Of a stretch of 64,000 nt of DNA, positions 19,937 to 30,298 are shown in pieces. The stretch is from the NCBI GenBank assembly GCA_031315995.1, contig JALDRG010000017.1:1-64000 (forward strand), written 5' to 3'. The stretch's first letter is position 1; every line of letters begins with the position of its first letter. Source of the stretch: Nitrospira sp. (GTDB lineage Bacteria; Nitrospirota; Nitrospiria; Nitrospirales; Nitrospiraceae). The notes below the pieces were generated by a model that saw nothing but the letters and a program-made list of their open reading frames with translations, was not told the origin of the DNA and searched no databases. Made by a program: the position numbers and the translations under genes.

Positions 19937-20698
19937 ATGAGCCCAACCTGTACAGGCAGTGTGACCGACGTGATGGAGCGGGCGATCGCGGCGTTGGATC
20001 TCGACCGCTTGGAGCGGGAATATTGGGACCAGAACGAGTTCCTGTATATCCCCGAATTTTTGCCGCGCGATTTTGTGGAGGCCACATTGGCTTCGCAAGC
20101 CCAGGCGCTCAAGTCAGGATTGAACCGCAACTATATCCCCGGGCATAAAAAAGGCGGTAGTGTCAGCTATTATGCGGTACGGGAGCAGGCGCCGCAGTTC
20201 ATCGAGCTGTATCGCTCCGAGGCCTTTCGGGGGCTGCTCAACCGGTTGACCAAGGTCACTCTCTTGCTCTGTCCCGACAACGATCCTCACTCCTGTGCCC
20301 TGTATTACTACACGGAGGCCGGTGATCACATCGGATATCACTACGATACTTCCTATTACAAAGGCGCACGGTACACCATCTTGATGGGGTTGCTCGATCA
20401 GTCCCAGCAATGCCGCCTCGTCTGTGACCTCTTCAAAGATGTGCCGGGGAAGCAGCCGGTGCATCGTGAGTTGGCTACAGCACCAGGCGATCTAGTGATC
20501 TTCAATGGTGACAAACTGTGGCATGCCGTGACGCCGCTCGGAGAGCATGAGGAGCGGATCGTGTTGACCATGGAGTATGTGACCAATCCTGACATGGGCG
20601 CGTTCAAGCGCCTGTATTCCAATCTGAAAGATTCATTCGCCTATTTCGGATTGCGCTCGGTTTTTAAGCGGGCCGGTTCCTCTCCCTCGCAGCCCTAA
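19937..20698 (+). CDS. 2-oxoglutarate/Fe(II)-dependent oxygenase-like protein
   Basis: HIGYHYDTSYYKGARYT (HxD) with distal WHAVTPLGEHEERIVLTMEY (H...R); ATG 19937 preceded by GAGGGAGG. Confidence 0.72.
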   Translation: MSPTCTGSVTDVMERAIAALDLDRLEREYWDQNEFLYIPEFLPRDFVEATLASQAQALKSGLNRNYIPGHKKGGSVSYYAVREQAPQFIELYRSEAFRGLLNRLTKVTLLLCPDNDPHSCALYYYTEAGDHIGYHYDTSYYKGARYTILMGLLDQSQQCRLVCDLFKDVPGKQPVHRELATAPGDLVIFNGDKLWHAVTPLGEHEERIVLTMEYVTNPDMGAFKRLYSNLKDSFAYFGLRSVFKRAGSSPSQP

Positions 20699-20788
20699 GC
20701 ACTTTCGCCCATCCCCTTGTCTGAAGCCTTTCCGCTTCAACCTCACCGAGGTTCGCAACGGATGCTCCTTGGCCATGGCACGTTCCTG

Positions 20789-23581
20789 TTACTGGGACAG
20801 TGCCGGAAACCGTAGTCGGAAGGTCGTGCCATGGCCTGCGGTGCTGTCTACTGAGATGATTCCGGCATACTTCGTCACGATCTTATGCACGATACTGAGT
20901 CCGAGTCCGGTCCCTTTCCCCGATGGCTTGGTGGTGAAGAACGGATCGAAAATTCTGGGTCGGATGCAATCCGGAATTCCCGGACCGGTATCGGCAATGG
21001 TCACGTCGATCCACGCCCCATCCTGAGCAGTCCCTAACGTCAAGCTGCCGACCCCCTCCATCGCCTGAGTCGCGTTGCTGATCAGGTTGACCAGGACCTG
21101 ATCGATCTCTCCCTTGCGCGCTCGAACAAACGCGGGGGACTCGAATCGAGTGACGACCTCCACTTGGCCGAAATGCGGCCCTCGTCTGACCATCTTGACC
21201 GCTTCCATCAAACGTTCTGCCATATCGATTTCCGTCTCTCCGTCGCGGCCGGCCGAACGGGCATATCCGGCGAAGTCCCGCACGACGTTGGAGATGTGAC
21301 GGGCATAGCCCACGATATCGGCGGCGAACTCCTTGACCATGCCGGGGTTGTCTTCTTCCTGGATCAATTCGGCCATGCTGAGAATGGCCTGCGCCGGGTT
21401 GTTGATCTCATGCGCCATACCGGACACCATCGTGCCAAGGCTGGAGAGTTTCTCGGACTGGATGAGTTGATCCTGGAGGCGCTTGTCGTCGGTGATATCC
21501 CATAATACGATGCCCATCTGATAGTGCGCAGACTCGGGAGTCGCCACTGGGAAAAATCGATAGCGATACAACCGATCGGCAACTTCGCACTCACGTTCCG
21601 ACAGTCGGTGGGCTGAGTCTACCGGTAGCGTGCTCCATTCCATCGCCAATTGTTGAAGAGCGGACTGGCTGAGGGACAGGCATTCAGAAAGAGGGCGACC
21701 GATCAGGGATTCTCCGGGCAGCGAGAAATACTGTTGGGCCAGGGTATTCGCATAGTGGATGCGCAAGTCCCACCCGCACAGAAGAATAGCGCCGGGTAAG
21801 CTGGCCAGCAGGCCCTGGGTCATGTGATGGGTTGCGCGCAAGGCCTGCCCGGCGCGCGCGCGATCCATGAATTGCCCGATCTTCATGCCCGTGTCCGCCA
21901 GGATGGTGATCAGGTGGTTGTCGGCAGCCCGCGGGGTGTCGGTATACCACTCAAGCACTCCATGAATCACGTTGCCGGTCCGGATGGGGACGATGCAGGC
22001 CGCGCGTATTCCAAGGCGGGAAGCAGTGGGTGTGCGGGTAAAACGAGTGTCGGCCAACACATCTGGAATCCAGAGCGGCAGTTTGGTCGCCCAGGCGATT
22101 CCAGGGAAGTCCATCCCCGGCGGAAACTCGCTGTTGCGGCAGACCGTGAGAAAATCGTCCCATGCGTGGGATGGTCGAACCCAGCTTCCCAGGCACGTCA
22201 GTCTGTCTCCCATCGGCCCGCTGTGCCATAAGACCGTCATGGACCATGGCCCCATTTCGCCGGCGATGCGGAGGAGTTGCGGGATGGCTTCTTCGACGGT
22301 CCCGGCTTGGGCAAGGATATGGCTGACGGAGAGTTGTGCCTGCTGCAAGCTCTCTCGCTGCTTGCGCGCGGTGATGTCCTGAAAAATCACGACTACGCCG
22401 ACTGTCCGGTCCGCCTCACGGATGGGACTGGTGACGTACTGTACTGGAAATGCCGAGCCGTCCTTCTTCACGAAGGTGTCATTCTGGATGCGGTGAATGG
22501 CGCCGTCACGAAGTGCCGAGGAAAGACAGAACGGGTCCGAAGGGGGCGCCATAGCGCCATCGTCGGTTTTATAGACGAGTGGGGCCATGGGTTTGCCGAT
22601 CAACTCGGCCGCACTCCATCCGAGCATCCGCGCCCCGGTTGCGTTGACAAAAGTTGCGCAACCTTGCAGGTCGAGGCCGAAAATCCCCTCGCCGGCGCTG
22701 TCAAGAATCAAGGCGTTCTGGTGACTCAGCCTAACGACGGATTCTTCGGCGCGTTTCCGACGCGTAATATTGCGGATGATCCCGCTGAAGAACATCCCTT
22801 CTTTCGCGCGCCAGAATGCCAGAGAGAGCTCGATTGGGAACTCCTCTCCGGCGTTGGTCAGGCCTACGAGTTCGATGGTGTGGCCGAGGACCTTGGCCGC
22901 TCCCCCTTGGGCGAGGCGCATGATACCCGCATCATGCGCGGAGCGAAACCGTTCCGGCATCACGATGGTCAACGGACGTCCCAAGGCCTCCTGCTTGGTG
23001 TGCCCGAACATCCGCTCCGCCGCGCCGTTCCAGCCAATAATATGGCCGTTCTGGTCGGCCAGCACGATGGCATCGGTGGCTGACTCCACCAACGCTCGAA
23101 ATCGTTCTTCACTGGCATGCAGGGCCTGTTCCACATGTTCGGCCCGGACAGCCAGACCTTTCACCGAGACGGCCCGGCGAAGGATGGCCTTGAGCTCCTG
23201 GGAATTATAGGGTTTGGTCAAGTACGCGAATGCGCCTTTGGCCAGGGAGCCGATGGTATTTTCAGGTGTCGCGTTCCCGGTCAGAATAATCACGGGTAGG
23301 GCCGCATCCAGCTCCATAAGCACTTTCAGCACCGAGAGCCCGTTCAGGTCGGGCAACTGGATATCCAGGAGCGCGGCTCCGTACCGCATCTGTTTTGCCT
23401 GCTGCAGGGCGTCGGTTCCGGAGGCGGCGCTGTGGACCAGGTACCCCTCGTGACCTAACATGTCCGTGAGCGATTCCCGAATATCCGGATCGTCATCGAC
23501 AATGAGAACGGCTGTGTGCACGGTGTCGCCACTCAGGCTTGTGAGAAGTCTTGGACTGTTCGATGTGAGCGCAATACTCAT
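20789..23581 (-). CDS. Hybrid sensor histidine kinase: REC-PAS-PAS-GAF-PAS-HisKA-HATPase_c
   Basis: N-terminal AVLIVDDDPDIRESL...LLDIQLPD...LTKPYN; LGTMVSGMAHEINNPAQAIL H-box; GTGLGLSIVHKIV G-box. Confidence 0.92.
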   Translation of the reverse strand: MSIALTSNSPRLLTSLSGDTVHTAVLIVDDDPDIRESLTDMLGHEGYLVHSAASGTDALQQAKQMRYGAALLDIQLPDLNGLSVLKVLMELDAALPVIILTGNATPENTIGSLAKGAFAYLTKPYNSQELKAILRRAVSVKGLAVRAEHVEQALHASEERFRALVESATDAIVLADQNGHIIGWNGAAERMFGHTKQEALGRPLTIVMPERFRSAHDAGIMRLAQGGAAKVLGHTIELVGLTNAGEEFPIELSLAFWRAKEGMFFSGIIRNITRRKRAEESVVRLSHQNALILDSAGEGIFGLDLQGCATFVNATGARMLGWSAAELIGKPMAPLVYKTDDGAMAPPSDPFCLSSALRDGAIHRIQNDTFVKKDGSAFPVQYVTSPIREADRTVGVVVIFQDITARKQRESLQQAQLSVSHILAQAGTVEEAIPQLLRIAGEMGPWSMTVLWHSGPMGDRLTCLGSWVRPSHAWDDFLTVCRNSEFPPGMDFPGIAWATKLPLWIPDVLADTRFTRTPTASRLGIRAACIVPIRTGNVIHGVLEWYTDTPRAADNHLITILADTGMKIGQFMDRARAGQALRATHHMTQGLLASLPGAILLCGWDLRIHYANTLAQQYFSLPGESLIGRPLSECLSLSQSALQQLAMEWSTLPVDSAHRLSERECEVADRLYRYRFFPVATPESAHYQMGIVLWDITDDKRLQDQLIQSEKLSSLGTMVSGMAHEINNPAQAILSMAELIQEEDNPGMVKEFAADIVGYARHISNVVRDFAGYARSAGRDGETEIDMAERLMEAVKMVRRGPHFGQVEVVTRFESPAFVRARKGEIDQVLVNLISNATQAMEGVGSLTLGTAQDGAWIDVTIADTGPGIPDCIRPRIFDPFFTTKPSGKGTGLGLSIVHKIVTKYAGIISVDSTAGHGTTFRLRFPALSQ

Positions 23582-23766
23582 GCCGCATGCGAGACGGTGA
23601 CGTGCGTGCGAACGGAGCGAAGAATCCCTTGATTTTACGATGAAGAACGGTGTCGCGAAGAGTTGCTGACGAGGCAGCGCGCTCAGGGGCTGTTCAAGAA
23701 AATGCGGGCATTATCGGATCAGATACAGCGGATGCACAGGAGTCACAGGGGCAGGCGAGGGTATGC

Positions 23767-26085
23767 TTACGGAGTCGGTGGCTGCGCGGAGTCGATCGGC
23801 AAGGTGAAGTAAAATTGGGTTCCGACACCCATCCGGCTATCCACGCACATCTGTCCTCCGTGCAGGGCCACCAGACTTTTGGTGATGAAGAGACCGAGTT
23901 GGGCGCCCTGGGAACTCGGCATGGCTGATTCGACCTTTGAGAACTCATTGAACACGTGAGGCAACTCGTCGGGCGCAATTCCGCATCCGGTGTCGGCCAC
24001 CACGATCTGGGCGAAATGGGTATCAAGGATGCTGCAGCTCACCGAGACACGTCCGGATTGGGGAGTGAATTTGATGGCGTTACCGACAAGATTCCAAAGA
24101 ATTTGCTCAAGTTTGTCGCGGTCGGCTCGTATCGTGATCGGTTGCACGCAGGGCAACACCTCCAGCATGATGGATTTCTCGGCGGCGAGAGTTTGAAAAC
24201 TCTCCACCACATCTCTGACGAATTCATCGATGGGCAACGATTCCGGCTTGATATCGATCCGCCCGACATCGAGGCGCGACCAGTCCAGCAGTTGGTTGAT
24301 GATCCGCGTGAGTCGATCCACATTGTGCTTCACCCGTTGCAAGTAGTGCTCTTGCCGCTCGGAGAGCTGACCGGTCAGCCCATCCAGCATGTTTTCGACG
24401 AACCCTTTGATGGAGGTCATGGGGGTGCGCAATTCATGCGAGGCGACCGATACGAATTTCGAGCGCCGCTGGTCGTGTTCCTGAAGGCGCTCGTTCACCG
24501 CTTGCAGTTCATGGGTTCGGTCCTGCACGCGCCGTTCAAGGTGTTCCGTCAACGTGGCCAGTTCGGTGTAGGCGCGCGCATTGTCCACGGCGACCGCCAC
24601 GTGACTGGCAATGGTCACCAGCAGGTCGAGATCTTCCTGGCTGCAGGGATGGGTGCCCCGATCCGCGCCCAGATATCCGAGAATCCGTTGCTGGCTGCGA
24701 AGGGGCGCCGCGACGAAAGACGAGAGTCCCACCTGGCGAAGCCAGGGGAGTATGGCGGGAGAGATGCGGTCGGCGACGGGCTCGATGTCCGGCACGAGCA
24801 CGGGTTTGCCGTGGATCAGGAGTTCTGCGGCAATGCCGCCGTCTTCTGACACGGGAATCGTGAGGCGTCGAGCGGCCTCTTCGGCTTCCGGGGGCATGCC
24901 GAGCATCTGTCCCACCGTCGCGACACCGCGCTCACTGTCCCATAAGAACAGGACCATCCGGGCAAATCCCAAATTTTCACTGAGGAGTTGCAGCACGGTC
25001 GAGAGTAGCCGGTCGAGGTCAAGGGTGGAGGTGATGGCGGCGCTGGCTTGATTCAATGTAGTCAGCTGCGCCACATGTCGCCGGATGGTTTTAAGGTTGG
25101 AGGAGATGGCGAGATTGCGCTCCTGCAGTGATTTGGTCATCAGGTTGAAGAGCGCGGTCAGTTGGCCCACTTCATCCTGTGTGGTTGGGACCACAAACGT
25201 GGAGAGATCGCCTTCGCCGACTTTGCGGGCTCCCGCGGCGAGATTGCGCAAAGGGGTGATGATCCGGCGGGCGAGAAGATTCGTGCAGAGAATGCCGGTC
25301 GTGATGATGCCGAGAGTGAGTAGAAGAAAATTCCATAGTGCGTTCGTCAGTTCGCGTTGCATCGGCACCTCGGTCAGGCCGATTTGGACCACTCCGAAGG
25401 TCTGAGGGGCAGCACGCCCGGCTCGGTCTTTGCGGGTTTCCTCCTCTTGAAGCGCCAGGGCTTCCAGTCGGGATTCCTCGCGCTTGATCACCGGAATGGC
25501 AAAATCGTAGAAGGTCTCTTCTCCGATACCGGATGCGGAGACGGCAAAAGTCGAGTCTTGCTCCTGGAGAGGGATGGTGCCTGAGCCGCTGAGTCGAAGC
25601 CGCGTGACGAGCGGTTCCGCGCCGGGAGTCTTGAACACCGATTCCGCAATGTCGGGACGGGGGAAGAAGGGCTGATCGGGCGATCGCACCGTGCCGAGCG
25701 GGCTGTTCAGTTTGCCCTTGCTCTTCGCGGCGAGGATTTGGCCGTCCGCGCCGGTGATCAGGGCATAGACCACCTCATCGACTCCCAAGACACCGTCGAT
25801 GAACTGCTCAAGAATGATGCGCTCCTCGATGATGATGCCGTAACGCACGTTGTGGGCAAGATTTTTGACCAGAATGGTGCCGAGATCTTTCACCCGTTCG
25901 GTCATGGCGATGCGCTTGCTGTGAACGAAGTACCAACTCATTCCCGAGCAGGTCAGGATGATGATCAAGCTGAAAAACACGACGAATTTCGTCCGGAGAC
26001 TGACAAACCGGCCTAGACCGATCGAAAGGAACGGTGGTGCCGTGAGAGGAATCGTAGGGTCTTTCACGATGGGTCCTTTCATCAA
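23767..26085 (-). CDS. Membrane sensor histidine kinase (TM-sensor-TM-HAMP-GAF-HisKA-HATPase_c)
   Basis: ASHELRTPMTSIKGFVENML H-box, DTGCGIAPDELPHVFNEF, HAMP (ARRIITPLRNLAAGARKVGEGDLST). Confidence 0.93.
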   Translation of the reverse strand: MMKGPIVKDPTIPLTAPPFLSIGLGRFVSLRTKFVVFFSLIIILTCSGMSWYFVHSKRIAMTERVKDLGTILVKNLAHNVRYGIIIEERIILEQFIDGVLGVDEVVYALITGADGQILAAKSKGKLNSPLGTVRSPDQPFFPRPDIAESVFKTPGAEPLVTRLRLSGSGTIPLQEQDSTFAVSASGIGEETFYDFAIPVIKREESRLEALALQEEETRKDRAGRAAPQTFGVVQIGLTEVPMQRELTNALWNFLLLTLGIITTGILCTNLLARRIITPLRNLAAGARKVGEGDLSTFVVPTTQDEVGQLTALFNLMTKSLQERNLAISSNLKTIRRHVAQLTTLNQASAAITSTLDLDRLLSTVLQLLSENLGFARMVLFLWDSERGVATVGQMLGMPPEAEEAARRLTIPVSEDGGIAAELLIHGKPVLVPDIEPVADRISPAILPWLRQVGLSSFVAAPLRSQQRILGYLGADRGTHPCSQEDLDLLVTIASHVAVAVDNARAYTELATLTEHLERRVQDRTHELQAVNERLQEHDQRRSKFVSVASHELRTPMTSIKGFVENMLDGLTGQLSERQEHYLQRVKHNVDRLTRIINQLLDWSRLDVGRIDIKPESLPIDEFVRDVVESFQTLAAEKSIMLEVLPCVQPITIRADRDKLEQILWNLVGNAIKFTPQSGRVSVSCSILDTHFAQIVVADTGCGIAPDELPHVFNEFSKVESAMPSSQGAQLGLFITKSLVALHGGQMCVDSRMGVGTQFYFTLPIDSAQPPTP

Positions 26086-27050
26086 TAGATCTCGTCGGCC
26101 TTACGTTCGAGATCCTTGGGGATCTCGATCCCGAGGAACTTGGCCGTCTTGAGATTGACGCTCGTTTCGATGCGATCGGGAGGCAAGGGTTTTGCGGGCA
26201 GCGAGACCTGGCCGTCCAGGATCTTGGCGGTGAGCCGTCCCGCCTGGCGGCCGATGTCGCCGTAATTGACGGACAGGCACAGCAGGGCGCCGCTCCGCGC
26301 AAATTCGCGGGAAAAGCCGATGACCGGCACGCGCTCCTCCAGCGCCGCGTTCAAGATGAAGCGAAGCGATTCATCGGTCAGGACCGTGGAATCGGGGACG
26401 AGCCACAAGGCACCCACCGACGGGAGCAGGGCACGCAGAGCGCCGGGGACATCCCGTTCGCTGGTGACCTGGGTGGGGACGAGGTCTGCCCCGTTTGGTT
26501 TGAGCAGGCGTCGGGCTTCGTCGATCGTGCTCGCTGTCTTGGAGGGATCGTAGAGCGTCCCGATGTGTTTCAGATCCGGCAGCAAGGTCCGGATCATTCC
26601 CAGTTGGCGTTCAAGAGGCACTTCCAGGAGAATGCCGGTCATGTTCGAGCCGTTGAGCCCATACTTGCCCGGATCCAGCACCATCGCATAGACCACAGGA
26701 ATGTCGACGATCTCCAGTTGCGCTGCCTTCGCCGCCTTCAAGCCTACCGCGAACACGAGCGCTGGGTCAGATGCGCGGATCTTGCGGGCGAGTTTCCGGC
26801 CTTTCTCTATATCGCCTTGCAAATCATATTCGGACAGGACGATGCCGTTCGGTAGGGCAGATTTAAACCCGGTGATGGCCTGATTGTAGGCGGCGATGTC
26901 GGACGACTTGAGAATGACGACGTCCGTTGCCGAAGCCGAGCCCGTGCTCAGCAGTAGACAGAGGAGGACGGTCGCAGTCCAGCCCAGCGTCCTCCGAAGC
27001 CATCGGAAAGGCTCAGCGGTGCCGGTCGATTGTCGGAGTCTGAACATCAC
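26082..27050 (-). CDS. ABC-type substrate-binding protein (ABC_sub_bind/PF04392-like), no ABC partners nearby
   Basis: Signal peptide then VVILKSSDIAAYNQAITGFK...VFAVGLKAAKAAQ...VYAMVLDPGKYGL...TGILLEVPLERQLGMIRTLLPDLKHIG; overlaps HK gene by 4 nt. Confidence 0.85.
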   Translation of the reverse strand: MMFRLRQSTGTAEPFRWLRRTLGWTATVLLCLLLSTGSASATDVVILKSSDIAAYNQAITGFKSALPNGIVLSEYDLQGDIEKGRKLARKIRASDPALVFAVGLKAAKAAQLEIVDIPVVYAMVLDPGKYGLNGSNMTGILLEVPLERQLGMIRTLLPDLKHIGTLYDPSKTASTIDEARRLLKPNGADLVPTQVTSERDVPGALRALLPSVGALWLVPDSTVLTDESLRFILNAALEERVPVIGFSREFARSGALLCLSVNYGDIGRQAGRLTAKILDGQVSLPAKPLPPDRIETSVNLKTAKFLGIEIPKDLERKADEIY

Positions 27051-27107
27051 AGTCTGCGTCCTCGTCGATCCAGCCGGCGACCTTCCATGAGGCCGACTGC
27101 GGCCTGC

Positions 27108-30100
27108 TTACTCGTCGGGGTGCCCCTTTGTGTCGTGAACGATGCCGAGCACACGTGTCGCGACTCCGTCGGCATTTCGATGGATTCGTCCGGTCCAGGC
27201 GAGACGATGTATGGTGCCGTCGGGCCACATGACCCGATGCCGGATGTTGATGGAGGCCTCGTCGCGCAGACTGTGCTCGATCCGCATGAGGGTCGACCCA
27301 CGATCGAGCACATAAATCAGGTCGATATAGGAGGCGTAGGTGCCGGGAAAAGTCCCTGGAGCCAGGCCGAACAGCGCCTCGACCCCGGCGGTCCAATAGA
27401 GACGATCGGATGGCACATCCCAATCCCAGATGCCGACATCCGATTCGGCCAGGGCCATGCGCAACCGCTCTTCGCTGAAGCGCAGGTGCGTTTCTGCTTG
27501 TTTGCGTTCAGTGATGCATTGCAGCGAGCCGGCCATCCGGAGCGCATGCCCTTGCGCATCTCGCTCCAGCACCGAGGCACGTGCATGAAACCATCGGTAA
27601 TCCCCATGCTTGGTCAGCAATCGGTAATCGACATCGTAATGCGAGATCCCTGCTTCGAAGCAGGCCGCCAGCTGCTGGAAGACGTTTTCGCGATCCTCAG
27701 GGTGCAGTCGGGATGCCCAGCTGTCGAGGATATCGGGGAACTCTTCTTCATTGTATCCCAGCATCTCGCGCACACGTGGTGACCACCAGACGGGGGTTAA
27801 CGGCGAGTGCCAGGGATGGCCGGGAAGCCTATGGCCGTCCCAAAACCCATCGTTCGATCCGTGGATGACCGCTGCCAACCGCTCTTCGCTGGCCCGAAGC
27901 GATTCCTCAACCTGTCTATAGTCGGTGATATCGCGAGCGACCGCCAAGAGGCGCCTGGAAGAGCCCCGCGTATCGAGCATGGGAGTGACCTGCACATCCC
28001 ACCACTTTGCTTCCCCGCTGGTGGTGGCACAGAACCCGATAAATTTCCCGATCTCGCCGGCCTTGGCCGCTTCCAATGCAGCCAAGGCGGCGTCTCGATC
28101 CTCCCCTTCCCACAGGTTTATCCAGGGTTTGTCGAGGTAGGTCGTGAGATCCGTGATGTGCAAGAGGGTTTGCCCCGCGTCGTTCATGTATCGCAGTCGG
28201 CCTTCCAGATCCAACACGGTGATGCAGTCGACACTGCTGCGCAGGATTTGGTTCATGAACGCTTCGCTGTCCTGTAGGGCGAGCTCGGCCTCCTTCATGG
28301 CGGTAATATCCTCACAGACGATCAGCACCACGAGGACCTGTTGGTCGTTACACACGGCCTGGGCGGTATCTCGCACCCAGATCACGCTGCCGTCTTTTCG
28401 AACCTTACGAAATTCCCATCGCCTGGGCTGTCCGACCTCAGCGAGGCAGGAGGCGAGGTCCCGGCGCACCGCATCTCGATCGGCAGGGTGGAACACCGCT
28501 AGGATAGACGATCCGAGTAGGTCTCCCACCTCATAACCGAGTCGCTCCGCGCCGAAACGGTTGACCGACAGCACGGTGCCTTCCGCATCAACCATGAAAT
28601 ACATGGAGGGGTTATCGTCGAACAGGACACGATATCTCCGTTCGCTTTCAATCAGCGCCGTTTCGACGCGCTTACGATTCGTCACGTCCTCGGCGAAACC
28701 CACGATACGATAGACCGTGCCCGACGTGTCACGGATCGGAAAAGCGCGATCCCAGATCCATCGGATCGATCCATCGGGACGTATGATGCGATAGGACTCA
28801 TCATAGGACCCCTGGCTCTGCCGGTTCCTGGCTGCATCGTGCACCCGCTGCCGATCGTCGGGGTGAATGGCGTCCATCCATGAGTGCGGTGCTGCGTAGA
28901 GACTTTCACACGACCGTCCCCATATCTCCTCATACCCGGGGCTGATATAGATCACGCGGGATTTGTCGGGATCGGTGATCCAGAAGACTTCCCTGATGTG
29001 TTCCGCCAACTGGCGAAATCGCTCCTGGCTTTCCTCGACGGCGCGTTCGGCTTCCTTACGATCGGTGATGTCGCGGAAGACCACGACGGCGCCTGTCACG
29101 ACGCCCTTCTCGATGATCGGAGTGCTGACATATTCCACCGGCATACCGGTGCCGTCTTTCCTCCAAAAGACGTCGCACGACACACGATGGACCAAGCCGT
29201 CGTGAAGCGCCGCATAAATCGGGCAGTGTTCCACTGGATAGGGGCTGCCGTCTGGTCGAGAGTGATGGAGAAGCGTATGCATCGATTGTTCGATGAGTTC
29301 GCTGGAGTCATAACCGAGCAAGTGGGCGGCGGTCGGATTGACGAAAGTGGTCATGCCCTCGCGATCCAGCCCATAAATTCCTTCGCCGGCTTGCGTGAGA
29401 ATGACTTCGTGCAGATGGCGGAGGCGGTCGAGGATCTCCTCCGCCCGGCGGCGCTGCGTGATGTCGCGGATGATGCCGCTGTAGAATACCGTGCCGTCGC
29501 TCGTCCACATGGCGAGCGACAACTCCACCGGGAACTCGCTGCCGTCCTTGCGCAATGCTTCCAGCTCGACCAGGCGTCCGATGAGACGGGAGTGGCCGGT
29601 TTCTCTGACGCGGACAAGGCCGCGCTCATGCGCGACGCGGTAGCGCTGAGGCATCAACATGGTCAGCGGGCGCCCACGGACTTCGTCGTCGGTATATCCG
29701 AACAGACGGGCGGCGGCTGGGTTCCAAGAGAGGATGACGCCTTTATGGTCGGCCAGGACGATGGAGTCGGTGGCGGCCTCCACCAGTGAACGGAATCGCG
29801 CCTCGCTCTCATGCAGCGCCTGTTCAGCATGCTCGGCTTTAGCGGCCAGCGCCTGAATGCCGACGGCTCGCCGCAAGACCGCCCGTAACTCATCCCGGTT
29901 GTATGGTTTCGTGAGACAGGCGAAGGCTCCTTGTGTCAGCGAGCCGACGGTACGATCGGCGCTGGTGTAAGCCGTGAGGATAATCACCGGCAGCTGCGGC
30001 TGCAGTTCTTGCAAAGTCCGCAGGACGGAAGAGCCGTCTCCATCCGGCAATCCCAAATCCAGCAGGACGGCATTATACTGATGGTCGTGCGTCTGCATGA

Positions 30101-30230
30101 GCGCTTCCGCGCAGGTGCCGGCGACGCTCACGTGATAACCGTCGTGGTCGAGCAAGTCCTGCAACCCGAGGGCGATGTCGGGATCGTCGTCCACGACGAG
30201 GATCGCATGGCCTGGTGCGGTAGGTGTCAT
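27108..30230 (-). CDS. REC domain plus about seven PAS domains, no detectable output domain
   Basis: ILVVDDDPDIALGL...LLDLGLPDGDG...LTKPYN receiver; successive PAS/PAC motifs ending RVLGIVHDTKGHPDE-stop; no H-box, HATPase, GGDEF or DNA-binding motif. Confidence 0.88.
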   Translation of the reverse strand: MTPTAPGHAILVVDDDPDIALGLQDLLDHDGYHVSVAGTCAEALMQTHDHQYNAVLLDLGLPDGDGSSVLRTLQELQPQLPVIILTAYTSADRTVGSLTQGAFACLTKPYNRDELRAVLRRAVGIQALAAKAEHAEQALHESEARFRSLVEAATDSIVLADHKGVILSWNPAAARLFGYTDDEVRGRPLTMLMPQRYRVAHERGLVRVRETGHSRLIGRLVELEALRKDGSEFPVELSLAMWTSDGTVFYSGIIRDITQRRRAEEILDRLRHLHEVILTQAGEGIYGLDREGMTTFVNPTAAHLLGYDSSELIEQSMHTLLHHSRPDGSPYPVEHCPIYAALHDGLVHRVSCDVFWRKDGTGMPVEYVSTPIIEKGVVTGAVVVFRDITDRKEAERAVEESQERFRQLAEHIREVFWITDPDKSRVIYISPGYEEIWGRSCESLYAAPHSWMDAIHPDDRQRVHDAARNRQSQGSYDESYRIIRPDGSIRWIWDRAFPIRDTSGTVYRIVGFAEDVTNRKRVETALIESERRYRVLFDDNPSMYFMVDAEGTVLSVNRFGAERLGYEVGDLLGSSILAVFHPADRDAVRRDLASCLAEVGQPRRWEFRKVRKDGSVIWVRDTAQAVCNDQQVLVVLIVCEDITAMKEAELALQDSEAFMNQILRSSVDCITVLDLEGRLRYMNDAGQTLLHITDLTTYLDKPWINLWEGEDRDAALAALEAAKAGEIGKFIGFCATTSGEAKWWDVQVTPMLDTRGSSRRLLAVARDITDYRQVEESLRASEERLAAVIHGSNDGFWDGHRLPGHPWHSPLTPVWWSPRVREMLGYNEEEFPDILDSWASRLHPEDRENVFQQLAACFEAGISHYDVDYRLLTKHGDYRWFHARASVLERDAQGHALRMAGSLQCITERKQAETHLRFSEERLRMALAESDVGIWDWDVPSDRLYWTAGVEALFGLAPGTFPGTYASYIDLIYVLDRGSTLMRIEHSLRDEASINIRHRVMWPDGTIHRLAWTGRIHRNADGVATRVLGIVHDTKGHPDE

Positions 30231-30298
30231 ATCGGCCTCGATGTCACTCTGGAGTTCTCATGGCCTGAAACCTTGCTCTGAGCATTCCGACAATTCCG

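Noticed and set aside
23956-24849. 297-aa plus-strand ORF antisense to histidine kinase
   Set aside because: Shadow ORF opposite H-box/GAF coding sequence
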